From Eutreptiella sp. 'Long Island Sound 2002' (Eukaryota > Euglenozoa > Euglenophyceae > Eutreptiales > Eutreptiaceae), in the NCBI GenBank assembly GCA_964036045.1, contig OZ038378.1, positions 55,239,995-55,303,994 of the forward strand: 64,000 nucleotides of DNA, written 5' to 3'. Below are positions 22,897-33,504 of this stretch, one piece after another. Numbering within the stretch: position 1 is the stretch's first letter; every line of letters begins with the position of its first letter. The position numbers were made by a program, and so were the translations under genes. The notes beneath the pieces are model-generated. The model had not been told where the DNA came from and did not search any database. It saw only the letters and a list, made by a program, of their open reading frames with translations.

Positions 22897-23226
22897 GCTA
22901 GGGCCGGGTCATCTTAGTCTCCCAAGTCAGGCGCTACTTGGAGTGCTTGCTTCATGTCGTGCGGGAAGTGCTCACGCCACACCTCGGGGCTGACCAGTAT
23001 GGAGCCTGCCGGTCCTATTGCCTTGCTAGCAACATGTAGGGGCGAGGCGTCGCCGGGTTGCTGCTTGGGGCGAGGGCTAGTGTCGCTGATGGGTGACATG
23101 TCGTCCTCACAAGGGTCGCGATCACTCAGCACAATCTTTATAGCACATAGTTGGTTAGTAGTCTCCAGCCATGTGTTTGTGTCCAACGCCCGATTCATGA
23201 GGCAGCCACCTTCCGCCTGAACCGCC

Positions 23227-23880
23227 ATGTCCCCAACCCCCCTACCCCCCACCGCGCACCACCAAGCCCCAATGGATGGCCAAGGGACGGCCACCGTGGC
23301 AGACGCGTGGGACAAGTATCGCGAAGCACTCAGAGCAAGTCTCCGTGAAAGCCTCATAGACACCGTCACATTAGCCGCGAGGGCCTTCGCAAAGGGCACA
23401 CGGGAGAGATACATATGCGCCACACGAAACACCCTCATGGGCAACGCTAACAACCCCGATGTGCAATTGGCCATCGACAGCCGCGTCTTGCTCCTTTGAC
23501 ACCGCGAGCGTGGTGGTTCAGTGGCGCGCTACACCGTCTCCGCCTTCCAGAGGCTGGCAAAACTGAAACTCCTCCCGAAGGTGGTTACAGCCCGAATGTG
23601 GCTACAAGTGCGAGCCATCGACAAAGGCACGGCACACCTAGCCAAACCCCGCGCTTGGGCAACAGGGCAATACCTTGAGCAACTACGAAAATGCAGACAC
23701 TATTGGGCTTGGCCTCAACCTTCTTCGCTACAGCTTGTGCAGGTGTAAGCGCCCTTCGTGTTGTCGGAAGCTTCACGTGCGATGGCATCTGCACCCCAGG
23801 GTTCCTCACATTTTGGTACCAAAAGGTCAATGCCGAGTGGGTTCATGTCCCCCTCAGCCCGTTCTTTGAACGCTGGAGGG
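23227..23880 (+). pseudogene. Helix-rich remnant, possibly tyrosine recombinase-like
   Basis: Plus-strand segments FAKGTRERYICATRNTL, then (after a stop) VARYTVSAFQRLAKLKLLP and WATGQYLEQL, then (after a shift) LLGLASTFFATACAGVSALR have the helical look of a recombinase core-binding domain followed by the start of a catalytic domain. No R-H-R-Y catalytic set is visible; the satellite cuts it off at about 23,880. It is head-to-head with the RT-RNase H remnant. DIRS-type elements carry a tyrosine recombinase, hence the suggestion. It could equally be an unrelated gag-like frame. Confidence 0.25.
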
Positions 23881-23884
23881 GGTG

Positions 23885-24845
23885 TAGCGGCAAGGTAGCC
23901 ACTTGTATTTTTTTCCCCTTGTTAGGGACCCCCCATATGGCATGGCTTATGCAGCCATTCCGCCCTCTACTTGGAAGCCCCAGAAGGCAAGGGTGATGCG
24001 GCCATTTGTGATTTTGTCCTCTTGTTGAAGAACCCCTAAAACGCAGGGCTTATGTAGCCACTCTGCCCGCTTTTGGGCAGTATGAGAAGGCAGGGGTGAT
24101 GTAGCAACATCTGATTTTGTCCCCTTTTTGGTAACCCCGCGACAGGGCTTATCTAGCCATTCGGCCCTCTTTTGGACACCCGAGAACGCAAGGCTGATGG
24201 AGCAACTTTTGATGTTGTCCCCTTGTTGGGGAGCCCCCAGGCGAGACAGGTCATGTAGCCATTCCACCATCTTTGCGCACCCCCAGAACGCAAGGGTGAT
24301 GTAGCTACTTCTGATTTTGTCCCCTTGTTTGGCATACCTAGGTCGTAGGGGTTATGTAGACACTCCGCCCTAATTTCAGCACCCCCAGGAAGGCAGTGGT
24401 GGTGTAGCCACTTCTCATTTTGTCCCCTTGTTGGGGACCCCCCATATGGCATGGCTAACGTAGCCGTTTCGCCCTCTGTTGGGCACCTAAGAAGGCAAGC
24501 GTGATGTAGCGATTTCTAATTCCGTCCCCTTGTTGGGGACTCCTAGATGGTAGGGGTTATGTAGCCATTCCACCCTCCTTTCGCCACCATGAGAAGACAT
24601 AGGTGATGTAGCCACTTCTAATTTGTCCCCTGGTTGAGGACCACCAAATAGTAGGGATTATGTACACAATCCGCCCTCATGTGGGCAACCCCAAGAAGGC
24701 AGCGGTAGTGAAGGCACTTTTGATTTTGTACTCTTGTTGGGGAACCCCCCTATGGCATAGCTTATGTAGCCATTCCGCCCTCCTTGGGGCAGCCATTTCT
24801 GATTTTGTCGTCTTGTTGAAGAACGCCCAAAAGGCAAGGGTTTGG
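23885..24845 (-). repeat. Dimeric satellite, inverted array
   Basis: About nine units of the 104-bp satellite read as the complement of the 14.6-16.8 kb array (GGTTATGTAGCCATTCCGCC.. and GTGATGTAGCCACTTCTGAT.. followed by TTTGTCCCCTTGTTGGGGA). Confidence 0.93.
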
Positions 24846-26064
24846 CTAGTTACCCCAATTCAATTGCCCTCCTTACGCAGCACAGTAAAAGTCAAACATC
24901 CGTATGACGAGCGGGAGCGCCCGAGCCCACCGTGTCACACCCTGTCACCACTGGCCATCCACGTTCAGCGGCAGGGCCGCAATGCTCACTATACCTATAA
25001 AACACTTAGCACAATATGAGGGGAGAGAGGGGAAACCACGAGCAGGGTTGCGGCACGTTGTTGGGTGGCATCCCATACCTTTGGTGAGTGGGTAGGAGTA
25101 GTGCAAATTCCACAGGTGGGCCAATCTGCCAACGGTTGGACCAAAGATAGAAACATGCGCGCACCGTCACCTCCGACAGATGAGAGGTTAGTTTCAAATA
25201 TGCAAGGAGGGCGGAACCAGGGGGGGGGGGGGGGGGCAGAAGCACAGTACCAAAATGCAGCTAGACCCGAAGGAAGCCAGCCTGGCGTCAGTAACAGAAG
25301 GGCACACTGTGCTGTGCGCGAGGGAAAGAACTGCCGGAGGGGCAGAACCGGGGCAGAAAATGTGCAGAAGCAGCATAATGTGCTTTGCCCATACTAATCT
25401 ACGTGGCCGTAGGGTTTAAACCTCCGCCGACCAAAGCATTGCTGCCCTGGTCCGTGCCGCGAGGGGGCGGCGGCCATACGTGTCACCGCATGCTATCCCG
25501 CGCGTCCAAATAATCCAAGAGTAGTCGTGCTGATAGCATAGTGTCGGGGTGTCAGTGCCACGGTGCACCAGCCCATAGGTCACGTGAAAGAAAGAAGAGG
25601 CAATGCAAGACCGGCCACAAGGTCCGCTGGCAAGAGTGCGTGAAAAACAGATGTGCTGCCCGCCATGTCCAGATTAGCTATGGCCGCTAATGGCCGCTTC
25701 CCGCAATTGAGTGCTAGACTGCTAGGTGGCTGAGTGTCCCAAGCTGGGCGCGCCAGCGAGAACGGAGTCCAACTGCTACAAATAAAAACTACACGGAGAA
25801 AAACAGCATTGCTTGCAGGGAGCAGACTGACCGGGCCAGGAAACAGCCCCTGGGAGGGGGGGGGGGATGGGACACAAGAAGGGCTCTAGCCGTTGTGGTG
25901 GGCCCACCCCATGTGTTTGGCTGTGTGCTCGGAGTAGTGCTGCAGGGTGCGGGCGGCCTCTACGTCCGCCGCCATGTGGACAAAGGATTAATAAGTGGAC
26001 ACCCTCCAGGGGCAGTCTACCTTACTATCCAGTCTCACATACCCTAGGTGGTGCCCTCGCCAAA
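24846..26064. other. No recognisable feature
   Basis: Unique-looking sequence with a G run at 25,220-25,238 and another near 25,857-25,866. No supported gene. Confidence 0.4.
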
Positions 26065-26375
26065 TCTCAGCTTTGAGCCAAAATCTCACCGGTGGCGCCC
26101 CGGGGCAGTGGCGCCAAGTCGGGAGGTGCCCTTCCAAAAAAATCGGAACCCATTCTAAACGACAAACGCCGGGAATTGGTTGCTACACTACACATGCGCC
26201 ATGATTGCCACGTGACAAAGAGCTCGTTCTTGCCCTCAACCTCCCGGATATGTCCGAGAAACGGCCCGAAAATGGGCACCAATGGCCCAGATTGTGCGCC
26301 GTGGGTGTTGAAGGAGCCCAACACCAATAACGGGCCGTATCTTGGGCTATGTGGCTCAAAACCAAATGCACTAGT
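26065..26375 (-). repeat. Dispersed non-coding element, inverted partial copy
   Basis: Complement of the middle-to-right part of the element seen at 28.4-35.7 kb: TTTGAGCCAAAATCTCACC, GGCAGTGGCGCCAAGTCGGG, then GGATATGTCCGAGAAACGGC, then GTATCTTGGGCTATGTGGCT. No terminal repeats are present. Confidence 0.8.
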
Positions 26376-26547
26376 TCTCCTATCCAAGATACAATAATTC
26401 ATATAAGCACATGATAACATTCCAACGCCACCTAAAGACGGCAGCCACACCTATTGTAGTCCCCCAGCGAATCCCAAATATAGTGGACCTCGTCCTATCC
26501 CTCTAGGCTGTGGTTTGAGCGGGCCAGCTGTCACTGTACATACTCTC

Positions 26548-28070
26548 ATATACTATAACATGAGGGTCTATAGGGGGGATGCCGGCCACCCCGCAGCATG
26601 AGAGGCACAACCCGTGAATATCGGTGGTTGGGATTCGAGCTTGTGGGTGCCGTAGCTTGGTTATCAACCCCCTGCAGGGGTACCCACGAGAGGTTCACCC
26701 CGCGCTGTGGTAACCAGGTTCACCTTGTTTGGCCCACATACAATGCCCGGACGCCTACCCTTGACCCTTACCTGCACCGATTGGCCAGCTCCCGTGGTTG
26801 TTCCACCTCCGCCACAATGGTGGTCAGGCCGCAAGTTAGTATCCACCGAGGACGTGGCATGCCTCCTTATAGCATTGGCCGGTGCCTCATGCCGTGGACC
26901 TCTTATAGAGGCATTGTGTACTATGGGACAACACAGGCCTCTCTTGAAATGCCACCCTAGCCACCTGCGCCACTCGGCTGTAGCCTGTAATCAGGTCTTA
27001 TCTAGCCCCTCGTTCTCGCTTTCACCGCCACACCGTGCCCCGCCACGCCACTTGACGCCGCGCACGCCCTTTACCTGTGAATCCATTACGATGTGCCCAC
27101 TACGCCACCGCGCCTGTCGCCGTGCTACTCGTCATATGTGCATAGGTCAATCGGTTAGGTTATGTGCATGCCCGGAGGTAGAGTCCCTCTAGTTTGCTTG
27201 TGGGGCCAGAGGATGCCCCAGTACGCCCGCCAAGTTGTTTCAGGGGTCAGAGGGACACTCCAGTGCCACCATGAGTTGTTCCAGGGGTCACGGGACACCC
27301 CAGTACTCCCACTGAATTTCTCCCGGGGCCCGTGGGCGGCCCCTATACCTCCCAGGGTTCGACACGGGGTTAGGGGACACCCCTATACCCCCTCCAATCT
27401 TCTTCCTGGGACTGTGGGCGGCCCCGATACCCCCCTAGGTTGGTCCTAGGGTCAAGGGACACCCCTATACCCCCACAGAGTTTCTCCGGGGCCCGTCAAT
27501 AGCCCCAATACCTCCTTGAGTTGTTCTCAGGTCAAGGGGCACCCCCATAGCGGCAGCTCCGTACCCCCAGACCCCACGTAGGTACACCCCTCCAAGCCAT
27601 AATGCCCGCATCTAGTTCACCAGTCAACAACCTTTTCCACCCGTCACTCACCACCGAATTGCACCACCCCTGTGCACCCCACGTGGCCATCCAAGCTGCT
27701 ACGACTCCACACAGAGCCCGACCCATCTAGCTGCCCTCCATACCCCTTGGCCCACACCGGTAGTGCCGGCACTGGGACGTGTGCCTATCCACGATCCACG
27801 CAACCCCCTGAAGTAACCCGAGGATGAACCCCCCTGACCGCCGTAGCCAGGTCGCCCGTACAGACCCCGGAGCCATGGGAATACCCTACAGGGGTGTGGG
27901 CCTTATTACCCTGTTCGGGACGACCCATGACACCTCACTATTGTAATAGGCAACCTGGGGCAGCCGGGCGTAGCTACATTCCCTTCCAACCGTGCATGCG
28001 GAGGCGAAACTGCGCACCATCAAGCCGAGGCGACCTGCCACGTCGCGATGGCCGTCATATCACACCCGCC
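26548..28070 (-). mobile_element. 5'-truncated copy of the giant LINE (3' UTR only)
   Basis: Aligns by eye with 38,318-39,720, the 3' UTR of the LINE at 38-54 kb. Shared landmarks in order are GAGGGTCTA, GTGCCGTAGCTTGGTTATC, CTACCCTTGACCCTTACCTG, CTTATAGCATTGGCC, GTCCCTCTAGTTTG, and CATGGGAATACCCTACAGGG followed by GACGACCCATGACACCTCAC. Similarity stops at about 28,070, before the coding part, as expected for an incomplete reverse-transcribed insertion. Between landmarks, a block of tandem repeats (27,230-27,560) differs in unit sequence from that of the full copy. Confidence 0.8.
27230..27560 (+). repeat. Minisatellite in the truncated LINE 3' UTR
   Basis: About five degenerate units of 45-85 bp, each with a GGGGTCAAGGGACACCCCTA-like core followed by CCCCC. 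The full-length copy has a different tandem repeat at the matching place. Confidence 0.65.
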
Positions 28071-28269
28071 GTTGCCGCATGCATCACTATCCAGAGATTG
28101 GAGTGGTGCGAGAACCACCATATCACCGTAAGCCATTGATGGACGTTGCCACTAGTGACCCTAGATTGCTACATTTAGTACCCTCGCCCTCCCTTGCCCC
28201 CCCCCCCCCCCCTAGTCCTCCCCTAAGGGGGTAGGGTGGGGAACGTCACTTGGTCAGCACTAAAATTTT

Positions 28270-28401
28270 GGCACCTAATGTGGTAAAGCGGTGGAACAGA
28301 GTAATGGCCAAGACGGAAAGGAGAAGTGTTGCTTGTTTCTTGTTGCTTGTTGCTTGTTGCTTATTGTTGTTCGCTACATTCTAGGGAAGAGGGGTGTAGC
28401 A

Positions 28402-28440
<39 letters not shown>
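28270..28440 (+). repeat. Tail of a dispersed-element copy plus (TA)n
   Basis: GGCCAAGACGGAAAGGA, then a CTTGTTGC tract, then GAAGAGGGGTGTAGCAATA match the right end of the element; the rest of this copy is missing. A TA run at about 28,405-28,440 links it to the next copy. Confidence 0.7.
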
Positions 28441-28445
<5 letters not shown>

Positions 28446-28448
28446 CAA

Positions 28449-29642
28449 TCTACATTCCTCTCCCCAACTCTAGGTGGCTCCACTACGGCTCTAACGTACG
28501 TGGGAAGGGCACAACGGGGTGCATACACATGCTGGAGGGGCTAAACTCGGTCGAAATGGGCTCAAAATGGGCTAAACACACTTGTTTGAGCATCCCAAAT
28601 TGTCCGGGATCACTTTCGGGAAAACGCGTTTTTGACCCATTTTTGACCCATTTTTGGTCCCAATACGGCCCAAGGCTCAAGGCATTTTGGGATTTTCCAT
28701 GGGCCAAAACACGTCACCAGGGGGTCAAAAGGGGCTTCAAACACTTGTTTGAGCATCCTAAATGGTCCGTGATTAATTTTGGAAAAATGCGTTTTTTGAC
28801 CCTTTTTTGACCCATTTTTGGTCCCATAACGGCCCCTTTATAGGGCATTTTGTGATTTTCCATGCGCCAAAGCGCGTCACCACGGGCTCAAAACCGTCTA
28901 AAAACAGTGGTTTGAGCATCCCTAGTGGTCGGGGAACAACTTTGGAAAAAATGATTTTTTTCGCCCCGGGGACCCTAGTGGACCCACCGTCCGCCCCCAC
29001 GGTGCACGGGCTGGGCCGCCCTCCGGCTCCACCAAATGACCACTGGTACGGGTGTCTAGGCGTCCGTTTGGGCGAATCCCAGGGGTGGAAACCACAAAAA
29101 GTGGGGGGCTGCGGGAGGATTAGGTGCCCTCAGAATTCGATTTTGAGCCACGTAGCCCAAGATACGGCCCGTGCTTGGTTTCGGGGTGTTGGTGCACATT
29201 GCGCATATTTTGGGGCTTTTTGGCGCCTTTATGGGCTGTTTCTAGGACATATTGTGGAGCTAGAGGGCAAGAAAGGGCTCTTGGTCACGGGGCAATTGAG
29301 GTGCACGTGCCAGTTAGCAACCCTGCCCCTTCGTTTGGCCGTTTTGACTAGGTTGCGGGGCCGTTTTGGGCCAAAAAAAGCTGTTTTTGGCGTTTGGGGC
29401 ACAAAATGCGCAGTTTTGGGAGGGCACCTCCCGACTTGGCGCCCCCGCCCCAGGGATCCACGGGGATTTTTGGGCTCACGACTTGGATTTGGCAAGGGCA
29501 CCACCTAGGCTCTAGGATGGCTAGAGTAGCCCGGAGCGATGAGGCCGAGCAATGGCCAAAACGGAAAGGACAAGTGCTTGTTGCTTGTTGCTTGTTGCTT
29601 GTTGCTTGTTAGCTAGATTTAAGGGGAGAGGGGTGTAGTAAT
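28449..29642 (+). mobile_element. Non-autonomous element with TIRs, copy 2
   Basis: Left end CTACATTCCTCTCCCCAACT and right end AAGGGGAGAGGGGTGTAG are inverted repeats. The interior starts with roughly 165-bp tandem units (TTTGACCCATTTTTGACCC, TTGGGATTTTCCATG.., ACTTGTTTGAGCATCC), then a conserved middle (GGTGGAAACCACAAAAAGTG, TTTTGAGCCACGTAGCC), then GGAGGGCACCTCCCGACTTG, a CTTGTTGC tract and the right end. It lies between (TA)n tracts. There is no convincing protein. A TA-targeting MITE-like element is the simplest reading. Confidence 0.7.
29609..29642 (+). repeat. 34-bp direct repeat, left (putative target-site duplication)
   Basis: Identical over 34 bases to 33,445-33,478. Here it is the natural right end of copy 2 (preceded by the CTTGTTGC tract); at 33,445 it is preceded by LINE sequence. 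The second copy therefore looks like a target duplication made by the LINE insertion. Confidence 0.75.
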
Positions 29643-32600
29643 GTTAGCTAGATTCGTTGTTGTTGTTTTTGTCGTGGCGCTCAGCACTCGCCGGCGGGAG
29701 AAATTGCCAGACATGCTCTCCCTGGGCAGAGCGCAAGGGAGCAGTCGGCCGGCGCTACGCTGGCCGGGCGGGCGCCGACGACGACCGGGGGGGGCAGGGG
29801 GGCGTGTCGGGGAGGGGTGCGTGCGCGCGTGGCTAAGGGAGGGACCACCTGTGGGCGACACCCTGGAGCCCTCCCCCGCTACGGGGGGGAGGATGACCCG
29901 ACATGTGAGAAGCAGCGGTGGGAGGGGGGCTGGGCGGGGACCTTGAGGTGCCTTTCCTCGTGAGCCGCCGTAACGCGGTTGAGGGCGCTGGCCCGCGGGC
30001 CTAGCCGTCGTCGGGCGCGGGGGGGAGGGCGTGACCCCGGTGTTTTCGGTTGCTAGTTGATGTTGTGTGGCCGCCCCGCGCCCGGCGGGGCGAGCTCGCG
30101 TGCGCGCCGTCCGGGAGGGAGGGGGGGCACATGGGCGGGCGCACACAGAGCACAGGCACAAGGGTATATCGCGGATGCTTCGCACTCTGTAGTCTTGATA
30201 TTGTTCCCTGGTATTGGTCCCTAGTTCCCGTGTGCGGGAGGCCGCGTGGTGTGGCCAGCGGGGGGTCGGGGCCTGGGCCGTCGGTAGCGGCGGGTGGCCA
30301 AGACGGAGGCTGCCAGGAGGGTGTGGGGGCCCCATGCGGTCGCGGGGCGGCGTGCGCGGGCCGCCAGGTGGCTGGCAGCGTAACTGAGAGCCCCACACTG
30401 TGGGGTCGATGGGCGCGCCGGGAGCCAGAGCGACGTGCAAGTCGGGCAGCAGGGGGCGCACGTGCAGGGAGTCGGCGTGCCCGATGAGGACCTCACTGAG
30501 GACTGAGGGAGTCGCGGCAAGCGGGATGCGTTGCCCGGGGGGGCTTGCGGCGAGGAGCAAGAGGATGTCTGCCGCCCGGGACGAGGGGGAAAACACCATG
30601 TGGGCGGGGAACGTCCCTCGGAGAGGGGCTTGGGGGAGTGGGACCACTGGTAGACGGTCCACCGTAAGCCCCACGTGGCGCAGTGCCGGAGGAGCCAGAG
30701 CCGGGCGATGCTGTGCCGCAGGGTGAGCGGCTCTGGGTTGGGCGGTGTGGGAACGTGCGGTGGGAGGGGGGTAGGCGGGGGCCGAGATGTGGCTTGGGGC
30801 CTGGCGGAGGATGGACGCAAGCGACGTGTGTGTCGTGCTGAGGGGGGAGAGGAGCTCCGTGAGGAGCGCCGCCCTGTCGGCGCTCTTCAGCAGCGGGGGG
30901 GTGCCGTGAGGGGAGGGGGAGTGCCACATGCCCAGCATGCTGAACCCCAGTTGAAACGGAGGGCCAAAAGGGGCTGTGGGGAGCTCGGTGGTCAGGAAGA
31001 CAGCCGCGGAGGTTGTGCGGAGTTTGAAGGGGGTGACAAGTCGGGGGGAGTGGCCGGCCGTGGCTGCCAGCACCGGTGGGTGCGTGAACAGGCACCACGC
31101 CAAGAGCAGTTGCAAGGCGAAGTGGGGGGGGCAGTGGTACTGCAGCTTGGCGGCGGCGTCCGGGAAGGGGCGGTGACAGAAGGGGCAGGTCACACTCCCG
31201 TAGCCGGGGGGGTGGCTTTGGGAGTGCAGAAGCCGCAGGTGCATGATGCGGTGGAGGGCTAGGGCGGGGACCTCTGCTCGCTCGTAGGCGAGGCGGAGCA
31301 GGTGTGAGGACCAGGCCCAGGTGTGAGGACCAGCCCGTGGGGTGAGGCCGGAGAATTTGCGCGTTGGTGCGGGTGGTGGTGGCTGCGTACGCAGCCGCCG
31401 CAGCGCGAACCGGGCTCAGGAAGAGCGCGCCTTCGCGGCGCGCCACGATGCGGCCGTGGGAGGCCGTGGTGAGTTCGCGGCGGGCTAGGCTGTCTGCCTT
31501 GGCGTTGAGGGTGGCGAGTTGGCTGCGGGAGCCGGAGTCATGTTGCACGGGGAGCCAGGCTTCGTGCATGCGGAAGGTGGTTGACAGGAGGGCCGCCCAG
31601 TATGGGATGGAGAGGGCGGATGTGGGACGCGGGCCGCGGGTGAGGTCGCAGAGTTGGGAGGCGGTGGAATCGGAGGGGAAGAGGTGTGCGCCGATCCAGG
31701 CGCTGAGGGCGAACATGGCTGCGATTTTGGTTGCCCACTCGGCTTCGGTGGAGTGGCCGGCGAGGGCGTGCAGGCCAAGCCAGCTGCGGTAGAGGGTGCT
31801 ATGGTGGGGGTGCCAGAGGAGGAAATCTGCGCCAAGGCGATTGCCCTCCTGGCTGCCATCGCACGCGACTGCCACGTAGGGGAGGGACTGGAGGGGGGCC
31901 AGGGAGCCGGAGTCGTGCAGTGGGGCGGAACGCACGAGAGGAGAGGCGAGGAGGAGGACGGTGACGTTGAGGGGGGCGAGGGCTTGCGCCACGTCAGGTC
32001 CTTCGGTCAGCCACGGGGCGGGCCGGTGTCGGGAGATGAGGGATACCACGGCGGCAACGGCGAGGGTGTTGGGGCCTCCGGAGGCCCGCAGGTAGGTGCG
32101 GAGTAGGTTGAGGGGTTCGCGGTATGCCAAGAGAGGGGCGCCAGGGCCGCCTAGTTGGATGGGAAGGTGGAGGAAGGCTGTGTGGGTCCACGGGGGCAGA
32201 CGGAAGGCGTGGCGGTAGGCGTCGTTGACGGCGGTCCGGTTGGGGCGGAGGGCCGGGGGTGGGATGAGGACGCCGGAGGTGGCTTAGTCAAGGGGGGAGA
32301 GGTTGAAGGCGTTTAGGGGGCGGAGCTAGAGGATTGGGCAGGCCTCGCGTTTGCGGCTGGCCTTGCAAGCCCGGTTGACGGCCGTGCGCGCCTTGTTCGT
32401 GATGCGGAGGAGGGGAAGTTCGGGGAGGATGGGAATGCCGACGACCTCCGGGGGGGCAGTGGAAGTGGCGCCGGTGTGCTGCGGGACATCGGCGGCGACA
32501 AGGGTGGGGCGACCCGGGCAGGAGTCGATGAGGGAGAAATCCTGCTTGTCAGGGTGGATGATGCGGCCTGCGTGGCGGGAGCATTCGCGGCAGTCTGTGG

Positions 32601-33340
32601 GCATGGCCGCTACGTCCGAGAGGGAGGGGGAGATGAAGCGGCGGTTGTCGCTGTAAGTGAGCTGGGTGGCGGGGAGGGCTACTAATTGGCGGGGGATGTC
32701 GAGCGGGAGGGTGATGGAGGTGTTGGGCCTCATGGCCCTGGTGATCACCAGGCCGGGGGCCTGGTAGTCGAGCTGGGCGAACCCGTTGCCCTGGTTGCCG
32801 CCTTCCTCCGTACTGAATGGGTGGGTGAACCCCTCGCGGGTGGCCACCCGGATGACCAGGCGGGTGTAGAAGCCGTCTGCCCAGGGACCAAAGTCCCATG
32901 TGGCGCGGAGGTGGGAGCAGAGGCGGGAGTTGCCCTGGTGTAGTACCCGGAGGTACGCGTCCGACTCGTCCCATTCGTAGATGGCGCAGGTGCCGTAGGT
33001 GGATAAGGCGGTGTAGGTGGCGGACCGGCCAACGAGGGCGAGGCCGAGGGCGGAGTGGCCGGGGCGGTAGGCGAAGGAGGCGGGGGTTTAGGTGGAGGTG
33101 AGGTCGAGGTGGGCCGCCAGACGGGTCGTGTCGATGCCGGACGCCGCGCCGGAGACGCCAGATTCAACGTCGACGGGGCAGAAGGAGCGGGTGAGGTGAC
33201 GGGGCAGGGGCTTGGTGGGCTTCCCTTTGTAGAGCCCGTGGCGGACGGTCTCGTTGGAGATGCCCGGGGTGCCGGCTTCAAGTTGCAGGCGGAGGTGCAG
33301 CAGCCCCAGGTGTACTCCACCGCCGTCCGCGGAAGAGGGC
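29619..33340 (-). pseudogene. LINE RT-RNase H-zinc finger polyprotein, broken
   Basis: One reading phase holds RT and RNase H. RT motif A is EWDESDAY (about 32,955-32,972), motif B GGNQGNGFAQLDYQ, motif C TYSDNRRFI (YSDN at 32,644-32,655), then HPDKQDF and the thumb motif IQLGGPGAP. RNase H has ACDGS (Asp 31,858-31,860), EAEWATKIAA (Glu 31,738-31,740), PSDS (Asp 31,669-31,671) and NAKADSLARREL, giving the full D-E-D-D set with normal spacing. Stops at 33,088, 32,326 and 32,284 break it. A 19-bp tandem duplication at 31,299-31,336 then moves the phase. Downstream, CPFCHRPFPDAAAKLQYHCPPH forms a C2H2 finger (about 31,125-31,190). The frame finally ends inside the duplicated target site at 29,619. 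Confidence 0.8.
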
Positions 33341-33444
33341 GGTGCGTGGTACGTTGTCGGTAGACACGGCGAGGGAGCGCTTGCCCAAGCGGCGGTGGGC
33401 TAGGGAGGAGGTGGTGAGGAGGGGGGGGGGCTTGCAGGAGAGAG
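29643..33444 (-). mobile_element. 3.8-kb LINE inserted in the right end of copy 2
   Basis: Bounded by the 34-bp direct repeat. On the minus strand it starts in the RT domain and runs through RT, RNase H and a zinc finger, to a 3' end with a short CAA-repeat tail (complement of GTTGTTGTTG at 29,657-29,667). There is no endonuclease domain, so it is 5'-truncated or belongs to a family whose endonuclease lies elsewhere. Before insertion, copy 2 would have continued directly into the (TA)n at 33,477. Confidence 0.75.
31299..31336 (-). repeat. 19-bp tandem duplication causing a frameshift
   Basis: CAGGTGTGAGGACCAG followed by GCC or CCC occurs twice in a row. Nineteen extra bases shift the phase by exactly the amount needed to explain why the RNase H frame and the zinc-finger frame differ. 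Confidence 0.8.
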
Positions 33445-33500
33445 TTAGCTAGATTTAAGGGGAGAGGGGTGTAGTAATATATATATATATATATATATAT
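33445..33500 (+). repeat. 34-bp direct repeat, right, and (TA)n
   Basis: Right copy of the putative target-site duplication (33,445-33,478), overlapping a TA tract to about 33,500 that separates it from copy 3. Confidence 0.8.
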
Positions 33501-33504
33501 GTAT

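Noticed and set aside
14555-24845. CRISPR-like array of regularly spaced repeats
   Set aside because: The whole 104-bp unit is repeated with gradual divergence; there are no unique spacers, and the context is eukaryotic.
28807-29508. 233-codon frame in element copy 2
   Set aside because: Other copies of the element have different frames in the same region, so coding is not conserved.
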